Assembly: GCA_036263655.1 (NCBI GenBank)
Contig: DATAGP010000017.1
Coordinates: forward strand, 1-64,000
DNA from: Schlegelella_A sp036263655
GTDB taxonomy: Bacteria > Pseudomonadota > Gammaproteobacteria > Burkholderiales > Burkholderiaceae_C
DNA: 64,000 nucleotides
Direction of reading: 5' to 3'
Numbering within the stretch: the stretch's first letter is position 1; each line of letters begins with the position of its first letter. The position numbers were made by a program, and so were the translations under genes. The notes beneath the pieces were generated by a model. It did no database searches. It was not told the DNA's origin and was given only the letters and a program-made list of their open reading frames with translations. This document shows, piece after piece, positions 48,523 to 55,484 of this stretch.

Positions 48523-49469
48523 GCCCGCCGCGCCCGCGCCCAGAGGTCGTTCGCGAGCCCCATCAGGCCGCGCGGGAAGAGGATCACGATCAGCAGCAAG
48601 GTGAGGCCGAGGACGAAGCGCCAGTACTGCGTCACGCCCATCAGCTCCGACTTAAGGAAGATGAAGGTGAAGGCGCCGACCAGCGGCCCGAAGAAGCTCG
48701 CGAAGCCGCCGAGCACGGTCATGAAGACCAGCTCGCCGGAGTGCGTCCAGTAGGCCAACTCGGGGTCGGCCTGGCCGGTGTTGACGGCGAGGATGACGCC
48801 GCCGATGGCGCAGTAGAAGGCCGAGATCAGGAAGGCGATCAGCCGGAACAAGCGCACTCGCACGCCCAGGTACTCGGCCTTGCGCGGGTTCTCGCGAATC
48901 GCGACCAGGTGCAGGCCGAACGGCGAGTGCACCAGCCGCCACATCACGACGCCGAGCACGACGAGAAGGGCCAGGCAGTAGTAGTAGAAGGGGCCGATGA
49001 GGAAGGCGGTCTTGTCGAGCTCCTTGAAGTCCATGCCGAGCAGCGCCGGGCGCAGGACGCGGATGCCGGTGTCGCCGCCCGTGATGTCGTAGAACTTGAA
49101 GAGGAAGGAATGGAAGAGCATCCCGAAGGCAAGCGTCAGGATGCCGAAGAAGATGCGGACGTAGCGCACCGAGAGCAGGCCGACGGGGAGGGCGATGGCG
49201 ACCGCCGCCGCCCCGGCGATCAGCAGCACCGCCTCGAAGCTCTTCACGCCGAGCTTGCTCGACAGCACCGCCGCGCCGTAGGCGCCGATGGCCACGAAGA
49301 GGGCGTGGCCGAAGGAGAGGAGCCCGGTGCTGCCGAACAGCAGGTTGAAGCCGAGCAGGGCGATGCCGTAGGCGAGCGCCGGCAGCACCAGGGTGATGTA
49401 GTAGTCGGGAGCGATCTGCGGGAAGACGGCCAGGGCGAGCACCGCCAGGATCACCAATGCGAGCTTCAT
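48519..49469 (-). CDS. livM: ABC transporter permease, LivM type
   Basis: A 316-residue permease with about nine helices. The family core is seen in GIALLGFNLLFGSTGLLSFGHALFVAIGAYGAA, the later GLHLVAIRENPRKAEYLGVRV (the EAA-like cytoplasmic loop contacting the ATPases) and GGFASFFGPLVGAFTFIFL. It overlaps livH and livG by 4 nt on each side. Together with LivH it forms the translocation channel. Confidence 0.93.
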   Translation of the reverse strand: MKLALVILAVLALAVFPQIAPDYYITLVLPALAYGIALLGFNLLFGSTGLLSFGHALFVAIGAYGAAVLSSKLGVKSFEAVLLIAGAAAVAIALPVGLLSVRYVRIFFGILTLAFGMLFHSFLFKFYDITGGDTGIRVLRPALLGMDFKELDKTAFLIGPFYYYCLALLVVLGVVMWRLVHSPFGLHLVAIRENPRKAEYLGVRVRLFRLIAFLISAFYCAIGGVILAVNTGQADPELAYWTHSGELVFMTVLGGFASFFGPLVGAFTFIFLKSELMGVTQYWRFVLGLTLLLIVILFPRGLMGLANDLWARARRA

Positions 49470-50347
49470 TCGATCGGTTTTCCGAACAGGCCGGCCGGCC
49501 GCAGCACCAGGATCGTGATCACGACGAGGTAGATCGCCAGCATCTCGAGCTCGGCGTAGAAGGTGATCGCGGCGGCGCGCAGCAGGCCGACGACGAGCGC
49601 GCCGACGAGCGCCCCGCGCATGCTGCCCAGGCCGCCGATGACGACGACGGCGAAGGCCTCGACGACCAGCTCGACCGGCATGTCGAGCGACGCCGCCGCC
49701 GTCGGCACGACGAGCGCGCCGCCGACGGTGCCGAGCACGGTGCCGAGGGTGAAGACGCTGGTGTAGATCCAGCGCACGTCGACGCCGAGGGCCTGGCTCA
49801 TCTCGCGGTTCTCGGCCGTCGCGCGCAGGATGCGGCCGTAGCGCGTTCGCTGCAGGAAGGCGCCGATGCCGAGCGCGATGACGATGCTGGCCAGGATGAC
49901 GAGCACGTTGTAGGTCGGCACCTGAACCTGGCCGACGCTGACCTTGCCGTACTCCATCACCAGGTTGCCGAGGTTCTGCGGGTTGGCGCCCCAGAAGAAG
50001 CGGAGCACGTCCTGGAACATCAGGACCAGGGCGAAGGTGAGGAGAAGCTGGAATGCCTCGTCGCGCTGGTACACCGTGCGCAGCAGGCCCTCGATGAAGG
50101 GGCCGATCAGGCCGAGCACCAGGCCCGAGCCGATCAGCACGGCGAGGAAGAGCGACGCGGGAACGCCCGCGCCCACGGCCCAGTTCACCGCCGTGATGCC
50201 GAAGTAGGCGCCCAGCGCGTAGAACGAGCCGCAGGCGAGGTTGACGATCTTCTGCACGCCGAAGACGAGCTGCAGCCCGGCGGCGACGAGAAAAAGAACG
50301 GCGGCGTGGAACACGCCGCCGATCAGGATGTCGAAGAACGCCGTCAA
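49466..50347 (-). CDS. livH: ABC transporter permease, LivH type
   Basis: A 293-residue permease. It has the family opening ILIGGVFHAAVLFLVAAGLQLVFGVQKIVNLACGSFYALGAY (split across TM1-TM2), the loop GRILRATAENREMSQALGVDV and the GGLGSMRGALVGALVVGLL segment. No ATG fits: the likely start is a TTG at 50347 (LTAFFDIL), because the open frame upstream of it is charged and runs back into the livK coding region. The TTG lies 10 bp after the livK stop with no clear ribosome-binding site, so translation probably depends on livK. Confidence 0.86.
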   Translation of the reverse strand: MTAFFDILIGGVFHAAVLFLVAAGLQLVFGVQKIVNLACGSFYALGAYFGITAVNWAVGAGVPASLFLAVLIGSGLVLGLIGPFIEGLLRTVYQRDEAFQLLLTFALVLMFQDVLRFFWGANPQNLGNLVMEYGKVSVGQVQVPTYNVLVILASIVIALGIGAFLQRTRYGRILRATAENREMSQALGVDVRWIYTSVFTLGTVLGTVGGALVVPTAAASLDMPVELVVEAFAVVVIGGLGSMRGALVGALVVGLLRAAAITFYAELEMLAIYLVVITILVLRPAGLFGKPIE

Positions 50348-50357
50348 GGTCGCGCCG

Positions 50358-51635
50358 TCAGAGCTTGATCTGCGCCGTCTCGATCCACTTCCAGAAGTCG
50401 GCACCGGCCGGCTTCTGCAGCTGGTCGGAGTACATCGTGTCGATGCTGCCGAGCGTCGGGAAGTCGAAGCGGTTGTTGTGCGTCGTGATGCCCTGGTAGA
50501 AGGTCTGCTCGGCGATGTGGTCCTTGCGCATCTGGCCGGGGCCGCCGAGCGACTCGACCTTGATGCCCTCCATGGCGCTGATGACGTCTTCCTTGCCCGG
50601 CCAGGCGTTCTTCGCCTTCTGTGCCGCCTCGACGCCGGCCTTGTAGACCTGCATCGCGAAGTAGGCGCGGTCGGCCTCCCAGTGCGGGTAGTCCTTGTAC
50701 TTGGCCTCGTACTCCTGCACGAACTGCTTCTGCAGGGCGCTCGCCTTCGGATGGTCGAAGTAGAGCGTGTTGTGGCCGAAGATCATCCCCTCCGGCGTGA
50801 ACGCCTTCTTGAGGCCGGTGTGCTGGAAGCCGGCGGCGGGGAACACGAACTTGGTGCCGCCCTCCATCAGGCCGGCGGCGTGCGCCGTGCGCATGAAGAT
50901 CGGCAGGTCGGCGAAGAGCAGCGACGAGAACACCAGGTCCGGCTTGGCGGCCTTCAGCGCCGCCACGTGCGAGTTGAGGTCGGTGGTGCCGACCTTCGGC
51001 CACTGGTCGGCGACGACCGTGTGCTCGATGCCGAACTTCTTCAGCAGCGCCTGAAAGGCGGCGAAGTTGTTGCGGCCGTAGGAGTAGTCCGGGTTGATGC
51101 CGGCAACCGTCTTGAACTTGCCCTTCCAGTGCTTGACGGCGAGCAGCGACCCCATCACGGCCTCGCACTCGTTGTCGGTGCTGCGGAACACGTAGCGCGG
51201 GTTGGGCATGGTCTCCTTGACGCCGTCCTGCGTCGTGCCGTCCCAGAAGATGAGCATCGCCTTCATCTCCTCGGCGACGGCGCCCATGGCCAGGCTCACG
51301 CCCGAGGAGACGATGCCCTGCACGCAGTCGACCTTGTCCTGCAGGACGAGCTTTCTCAGGCGCTCGATCGAGTCTTTCGGGTTGGTCTCCTCCTCGACGA
51401 TCAGCTCGACCTTGCGGCCGGCGATGCCGCCGCCGGCATTGATGCGCTCGACGGCGTACTGCGTGCCGCGCAGGCCGCATTCGCCGATGGTGCCGGCGAT
51501 GCCGGCCTTCGGCGCGATGACGCCGACGCGGACGGCCTGGGCTTGCGCCAGGGCGGGAACGCCGAGGAAGGGCTGGGCGGCGAGGACGCCGGCGCCGCCG
51601 AGTCCCTGCACGATCTTTCTGCGCTTGAGGTTCAT
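50358..51635 (-). CDS. ABC transporter substrate-binding protein (LivK/urea-amide type)
   Basis: A 425-residue periplasmic binding protein of the peripla_BP_6 family. The N-terminus is a signal peptide with a twin-arginine-like MNLKRRKIVQGLGGAGVL and a likely cleavage after VPALAQAQ (about residue 32). The mature part has VRVGVIAPKAGIAGTIGECG, INAGGGIAGRKVELIVEEE and YSYGRNNFAAFQALLKKFG, the usual layout. It is longer than LivJ/LivK of E. coli (about 370) and closer to binding proteins for amides, aromatic acids or short carboxylates. A strong AAGGAG ribosome-binding site precedes the ATG. Ligand unknown. Confidence 0.9.
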   Translation of the reverse strand: MNLKRRKIVQGLGGAGVLAAQPFLGVPALAQAQAVRVGVIAPKAGIAGTIGECGLRGTQYAVERINAGGGIAGRKVELIVEEETNPKDSIERLRKLVLQDKVDCVQGIVSSGVSLAMGAVAEEMKAMLIFWDGTTQDGVKETMPNPRYVFRSTDNECEAVMGSLLAVKHWKGKFKTVAGINPDYSYGRNNFAAFQALLKKFGIEHTVVADQWPKVGTTDLNSHVAALKAAKPDLVFSSLLFADLPIFMRTAHAAGLMEGGTKFVFPAAGFQHTGLKKAFTPEGMIFGHNTLYFDHPKASALQKQFVQEYEAKYKDYPHWEADRAYFAMQVYKAGVEAAQKAKNAWPGKEDVISAMEGIKVESLGGPGQMRKDHIAEQTFYQGITTHNNRFDFPTLGSIDTMYSDQLQKPAGADFWKWIETAQIKL

Positions 51636-51679
51636 GTCGTCTCCTTGGTTTGCGGTGCGACCGCTTCTGTCATGACCGA

Positions 51680-52327
51680 TCACGCGTCTGCGTCGACGCT
51701 GTCGCGAGTGAACCGTTCGATGGCGTCGACCAGCTTGTCCGTCGCTCGCGCCGCGCCCGCTTCGTCGGCATCGGCGATGGCCCGGGCGATGGCGGCATGC
51801 AGCTGCGCCGTGAGGGGCATGTCGGCCGCCTGCTTGTAGTGGATGTACCAGAAGCGGCGCGACAGGCCGTGCAGCAGCGTCATCGCCCCGATCGCGAACT
51901 CGTTGTGCGTGGCTGCCGCCTGCAGCGAATTGAACTCGCGGTCGGTGCGCATGAAGGTGACGTCGTCGTTGGCGGCGGCGGAGGCCTCGAACGCGTCGGC
52001 CAGGCGGCGGAAGGCGTCGCGCTCGGACGCCGTGGCGCGCCGCGCCGCCGAGCGCGAGATCAGCCGCTCGAGCTCGCGCCGCACCTCGAGCAGGCGGAGC
52101 TGGCTCTTGACGTTGATCTCCGAGACCATCACGCCGCGCCGCGGCAGGATGTTGACCAGGCGCTCGCGGGCGAGCCGCTGCAGCGCCTCGCGGATCGGCG
52201 TGCGGCCGATGCCGAGCCGCTCCGAGAGCTCGGCCTCGGACACCACCGCGCCGGGTGCGAGTTGCAGGGTGACGATCATCTCTTCCAGATCGGCATAGGC
52301 GCGATCGGTCAGGCTGGCCGCGCTCAG
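51680..52327 (-). CDS. GntR-family (FadR/FCD) transcriptional regulator, probable CTG start
   Basis: A GntR regulator: winged helix-turn-helix in the first 75 residues (AYADLEEMIVTLQLAPGAVV, SEAELSERLGIGRTPIREAL, RLVNILPRRGVMVSEI) and an FCD ligand-binding domain after it, with the metal-type residues in DREFNSLQAAATHNEFA. The first ATG (52279) would cut off helix 1 of the DNA-binding domain. In frame upstream there is no ATG, GTG or TTG, but a CTG at 52327 overlaps the panB-like stop (CTGA) and restores LSAASLTDRAYADLEE, the normal family beginning. I therefore place the start at the CTG, giving 215 residues. Likely controls its own operon through the 53226-53248 palindrome. Confidence 0.8.
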   Translation of the reverse strand: MSAASLTDRAYADLEEMIVTLQLAPGAVVSEAELSERLGIGRTPIREALQRLARERLVNILPRRGVMVSEINVKSQLRLLEVRRELERLISRSAARRATASERDAFRRLADAFEASAAANDDVTFMRTDREFNSLQAAATHNEFAIGAMTLLHGLSRRFWYIHYKQAADMPLTAQLHAAIARAIADADEAGAARATDKLVDAIERFTRDSVDADA

Positions 52328-53199
52328 TGTTGCCTGCGGTTCTCGACGAGCGACAGGAATTTGTCGTACTCCTTTTCGTCGACGCCGTAGCTGTGGTCGT
52401 CATCGGGGAAGGTGCCCGCCTTGACCTCCGCGATGTACTGCGAGATCCCCTTCACGGCCACCTCGGTCAGGTTGGAGAAGCGCTTGGTGAACTTCGGCTT
52501 GAAGTCGGTGAAGACGCCGAGCAGGTCGTGGCAGAGGAGGATCTGCCCGTCCGTGCCGACGCCGGCGCCGATGCCGATGGTCGGGATCTCGAGCTGCTTC
52601 GAGATCACGGCGGCGATCTTCGCCGGCACCGCCTCGAACTCGAGCATGAAGCAGCCGGCGTCCTGGATGGCGAAGGCATCGTCGAGGATCTTCATGGCCG
52701 CCTCGGCGGTCCGTCCCTGGATGCGGAAGCCGCCGAACATCGCCACCGTGTGCGGCGTGAGCCCGATGTGCGACGCGGTCGGGATGCCGGCGTCGACCAG
52801 CGCCTTCAGGATGTGCGCCTGCGAGCGGCCGCCCTGCGGCTTGACCGCGTCGCTGGCGGCTTCCTGCATGAAGCGGGTGGCGTTGGCGAGCGCCTTTTCG
52901 ACCGTGTGGTAGCTCTGGTAGGGCATGCAGCCGAGGACGAAGGTGTTCGGCGCCCCGCGGCGGATCGCCGACGCGTGCATGACCATCATGTCCATGGTCG
53001 CGGGGATGGTGTTCGGATGGCCGTGCGCGATCATGGCCAGGCTGTCGCCCACCACCGCGACGTCGACACCGGCCATCTCGGCCCAGCGCGCCGAGGTGTA
53101 GTCGGGAACCGACATGTAGACCATCTTCTCGCCGCTGCGCTTGGACTCGCGGATATCCTGGATCGTCCGCTTCTTGCGCGCCTGCCCGGGCTCTGCCAC
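52324..53199 (-). CDS. PanB-like protein (ketopantoate hydroxymethyltransferase family) with altered metal site
   Basis: A 291-residue alpha/beta-barrel protein aligned over its length with PanB, which adds a hydroxymethyl group from methylene-tetrahydrofolate to 3-methyl-2-oxobutanoate. Conserved: Asp52 (VVGDSLAM, E. coli Asp45), Lys120, His144 (SHIGLTPH), Glu189 (LEFEAVP, E. coli Glu181) and GIGAGVGTDGQIL. Changed: E. coli Mg2+ ligand Asp84 is Cys91 (FVLGCMPYQSY) and ligand Glu114 is Gln122 (AVKPQGG). There is a 25-residue C-terminal extension and no panC nearby. A related but different reaction is likely. It heads the operon with gntR, livKHMGF and the PEP-mutase gene. Confidence 0.88.
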   Translation of the reverse strand: MAEPGQARKKRTIQDIRESKRSGEKMVYMSVPDYTSARWAEMAGVDVAVVGDSLAMIAHGHPNTIPATMDMMVMHASAIRRGAPNTFVLGCMPYQSYHTVEKALANATRFMQEAASDAVKPQGGRSQAHILKALVDAGIPTASHIGLTPHTVAMFGGFRIQGRTAEAAMKILDDAFAIQDAGCFMLEFEAVPAKIAAVISKQLEIPTIGIGAGVGTDGQILLCHDLLGVFTDFKPKFTKRFSNLTEVAVKGISQYIAEVKAGTFPDDDHSYGVDEKEYDKFLSLVENRRQH

Positions 53200-53213
53200 G
53201 CCTTGTCCCTTCC

Positions 53214-53243
53214 TTGACGCAGGTCCTGATGTACGACTAATAT
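53214..53243 (+). promoter_or_regulatory. Putative promoter of the fatty-acid-hydroxylase-like gene
   Basis: TTGACG (53214-53219), 18-nt spacer, TAATAT (53238-53243). It is one of the clearest sigma70-type promoters in the window. The -10 lies inside the 23-bp palindrome, so a bound repressor would block it. On the opposite strand TATATT (53239-53244) could be the -10 of the panB-like operon with a poor -35. Confidence 0.5.
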
Positions 53244-53248
53244 ATCAG
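53226..53248. promoter_or_regulatory. 23-bp imperfect palindrome, candidate GntR operator
   Basis: Perfect outer arms CTGAT and ATCAG enclose a 13-nt core with further TA/TA pairing; 8 of 11 base pairs match. It lies in the divergent region between the panB-like operon, which encodes a GntR regulator, and the hydroxylase-like gene, and overlaps both presumed -10 boxes. Confidence 0.5.
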
Positions 53249-53279
53249 CCGTTCTCACCGCGTTGTACGGGTGTTTCCC

Positions 53280-54110
53280 ATGATGACCGATCGCCAGCGC
53301 GCCTTCCGCGCCAAGTACCTTTCCGAGATCAGCCCGTGGTACAGCGGCCTGCTGCACATCGGCGTCATGTACGCCGCCGGCATCGGCGCCGTCGCCTGGT
53401 GCGTGAGCCGGATGCAGAACGCCACCTGGGAGTGGCTGCTGATCGTGCCGGTGGCCCTCGCCGGCAACTTCGCGGAATGGGCGATGCACAAGTACGTGAT
53501 GCATCGGCTCATCGACGTCTTCGCGCTGCGCGCCATCTACGACCGGCACACGCGCCAGCACCACCAGTACTTCACCGACAACGATCACACGATCCACAGC
53601 GTCAAGGAATTCCGCATCGTCTTCTTCCCGTGGCGCGTGCTGCTCGTCCTCGGCGTCATGGGCGGCCTGCTGGGCTGGCTGGCGGCGACCGTCATCAACC
53701 CGAACGCCGGCTACGTCGTCTTCATCACGATGATCGGCCACTACATGGTCTACGAGACCTTCCACTTCTGCTGCCACGTGCCGGACAACGCCTTCGTCCG
53801 CAAGATGCCGCTCATCAACACCATCCGGCGCCATCATGCGGCGCACCACAACATGGGAATCATGATGCACTGCAACATGAACCTCACGTTCGCGGTCGCC
53901 GACTGGGCGATGAAGACCAGCGACCTGAACCGCGGCCTGCTCGGCCACCTGTTCAACGGCACCAGCGAGGAGCACATCAAGCCGGAGCTGAAGCCCGTCG
54001 TGGCGCGCTTCCGCACCGCCGAGACGCAGAACGAGCGCTGCACCCTCGACGGCCCGAAGCTGAGCGAGGACGAGCTGCGCACGCTGGCACGCGCCGGCAG
54101 CCCGGCCTGA
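53280..54110 (+). CDS. Fatty acid hydroxylase / sterol desaturase superfamily membrane protein
   Basis: A 276-residue membrane protein with four to five hydrophobic segments and the eight-histidine diiron pattern of the superfamily: HKYVMH, HTRQHHQYF, GHYMVYETFHFCCH and RRHHAAHHN. Such enzymes hydroxylate or desaturate lipids, carotenoids or sterols at the membrane using O2. Start is ATG 53280 or 53283; no strong ribosome-binding site is seen, and a GTG at 53271 is less likely. It is divergent from the panB-like operon across a shared palindrome, so common regulation is likely. A hairpin (54119-54144) follows its stop. Confidence 0.87.
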   Translation: MMTDRQRAFRAKYLSEISPWYSGLLHIGVMYAAGIGAVAWCVSRMQNATWEWLLIVPVALAGNFAEWAMHKYVMHRLIDVFALRAIYDRHTRQHHQYFTDNDHTIHSVKEFRIVFFPWRVLLVLGVMGGLLGWLAATVINPNAGYVVFITMIGHYMVYETFHFCCHVPDNAFVRKMPLINTIRRHHAAHHNMGIMMHCNMNLTFAVADWAMKTSDLNRGLLGHLFNGTSEEHIKPELKPVVARFRTAETQNERCTLDGPKLSEDELRTLARAGSPA

Positions 54111-54118
54111 GGCGCCGA

Positions 54119-54144
54119 CCGGCGGACGCACGGGCCGTCGCCGG
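54119..54144 (+). terminator. Possible terminator hairpin after the hydroxylase-like gene
   Basis: CCGGCG-G-ACG pairs with CGTCGCCGG as a 9-bp stem with one bulged base and a 7-nt loop, starting 8 bp after the stop. No T-run. Confidence 0.35.
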
Positions 54145-54212
54145 GCCCTGCGCTTCGCCCTTGCGGTTCGGCAGTCCGTCGCACGCCACGCGGCGGCGGC
54201 GGGGTGCCGTCC

Positions 54213-54218
54213 TACACT
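54213..54218 (+). promoter_or_regulatory. Putative -10 box (TACACT) placed for a leaderless adaptor-gene transcript
   Basis: CC-TACACT is followed by 7 nt and the ATG at 54226. There is no ribosome-binding site and no clear -35. Confidence 0.4.
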
Positions 54219-54225
54219 GGCCGCC

Positions 54226-55470
54226 ATGGCCAACGAGCTCCCGCACGTCGCTTCCTCGGAGCCCCGGGGCAAGCGCAGGGTCGTGATCGGCAGCGCCGTG
54301 GCGCTGCTCGTCGTCGCCGCCGCGGTGCTGGCCTTGCTGCCCAAGATCGGCAGCGGGTTTTCGAAGACCAGCGCCGCGAAGGACAAGCCGCCCGTGCCGC
54401 TGGAGTTCGTCGCCGCCGAGGTGGCGCGCCCGGCGATGGCGCGCCTGCCCGTGGTGGTCGAATTCTCGGGCCCGCTCGTCGCGCCGCGCACGGCGGTGGT
54501 CCGCGCCAAGGCCGCCGGCACCCTGCTCGCGCTGTCGGTGCACGAGGGCAGCCGTGTCCGCGCCGGCCAGGTCATCGGCGAGATCGACCTGGCCGAGATG
54601 CAGAGCAAGGTCGCCGACCGGTCGGCCGTGCTCGAGTCGGCGCAGGCCGCCCTGGTCGAGGCCGAGCGCCAGCATGCGGCGAACGCCAGCCTCGCGGCGC
54701 AGAACTTCATCTCTCCGACGGCGCTGCAGACCTCGCAGGCGCGCCTCGACGCGGCCCGGGCCCAGGTGAAGTCGGCGCAGGCCCAGCTGGCGACCTCGCG
54801 CGTCGGCATCCGCGAGGCGACCCTCGCCGTGCCGATCGCCGGCATCGTCGGCAAGCGCCACGTGGTGCCGGGCGAAAAGGTCACCGCCGAGCAGCAGATC
54901 GTCACCGTGGTCGACCTCTCGACGCTCGAGCTGGCCGGCAGCGTCGGCACGCACGAGGTGTCGCTGCTCCGGGCCGGCCACTCGGCGGCGGTGCGCGTCG
55001 AAGGCCAGGCGACGGCGGTCGCGGGCAGGATCGACCGCATCGCGCCTGCCGCCGAGGCGGGCACCCGCGCGATCGGCGTCGTCGTCGTGCTCGAGAACAA
55101 GGGCGAGCGCTTCCGCGCCGGCCAGTATGCGCAGGCGCGGGTCGAGCTCGCCGACGAGCTGGAGCGGATGACCATTCCCGCCGCGGCCGTGGGGCAGGCG
55201 TCCGGGCAGGACTACGTGTGGACGCTCGAGAAGGGAGCGCTGGTCCGGCGCATCGTCGTGACCGGGCGCCGCGATGCCGCGACGGGGCGCGTCGAGGTCC
55301 GCTCGGGCCTCGCCGACGATGCGCAGGTGCTCGCGGTCCGCTTCGACAACCTCAAGGAAGGTGCGCCCGCCAAGGTGGTGGCCGAGCGCGGCACCGGCGC
55401 CTCGGCGCCTTCGGCCCCGGCCCCGGCGCCGGCGGCCGCCGCATCGGCGGCGGCGCCGTCGCGTTCCTGA
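54226..55470 (+). CDS. RND efflux periplasmic adaptor (membrane fusion protein, HlyD/AcrA type)
   Basis: A 414-residue membrane fusion protein. Residues about 20-40 form a membrane anchor (VVIGSAVALLVVAAAVLALL). Then come the barrel-sandwich hybrid (AKAAGTLLALSVHEGSRVRAGQVIGEI), a short alpha-hairpin (about 120-185), its return strand (LAVPIAGIVGKRHVVPGEKV), beta-barrel and membrane-proximal domains (FRAGQYAQARVEL, TIPAAAVGQASGQDYVWTLE) and an Ala/Pro-rich tail. It links the inner-membrane pump to an outer-membrane channel. The pump gene starts 14 bp downstream. Confidence 0.92.
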   Translation: MANELPHVASSEPRGKRRVVIGSAVALLVVAAAVLALLPKIGSGFSKTSAAKDKPPVPLEFVAAEVARPAMARLPVVVEFSGPLVAPRTAVVRAKAAGTLLALSVHEGSRVRAGQVIGEIDLAEMQSKVADRSAVLESAQAALVEAERQHAANASLAAQNFISPTALQTSQARLDAARAQVKSAQAQLATSRVGIREATLAVPIAGIVGKRHVVPGEKVTAEQQIVTVVDLSTLELAGSVGTHEVSLLRAGHSAAVRVEGQATAVAGRIDRIAPAAEAGTRAIGVVVVLENKGERFRAGQYAQARVELADELERMTIPAAAVGQASGQDYVWTLEKGALVRRIVVTGRRDAATGRVEVRSGLADDAQVLAVRFDNLKEGAPAKVVAERGTGASAPSAPAPAPAAAASAAAPSRS

Positions 55471-55484
55471 GCCGCGCCGCGCCC

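Noticed and set aside
52324..53199. Annotation as ordinary panB of pantothenate biosynthesis
   Set aside because: Two metal ligands are substituted, there is no panC, and the operon encodes a transporter and another enzyme, so I kept the name PanB-like only.
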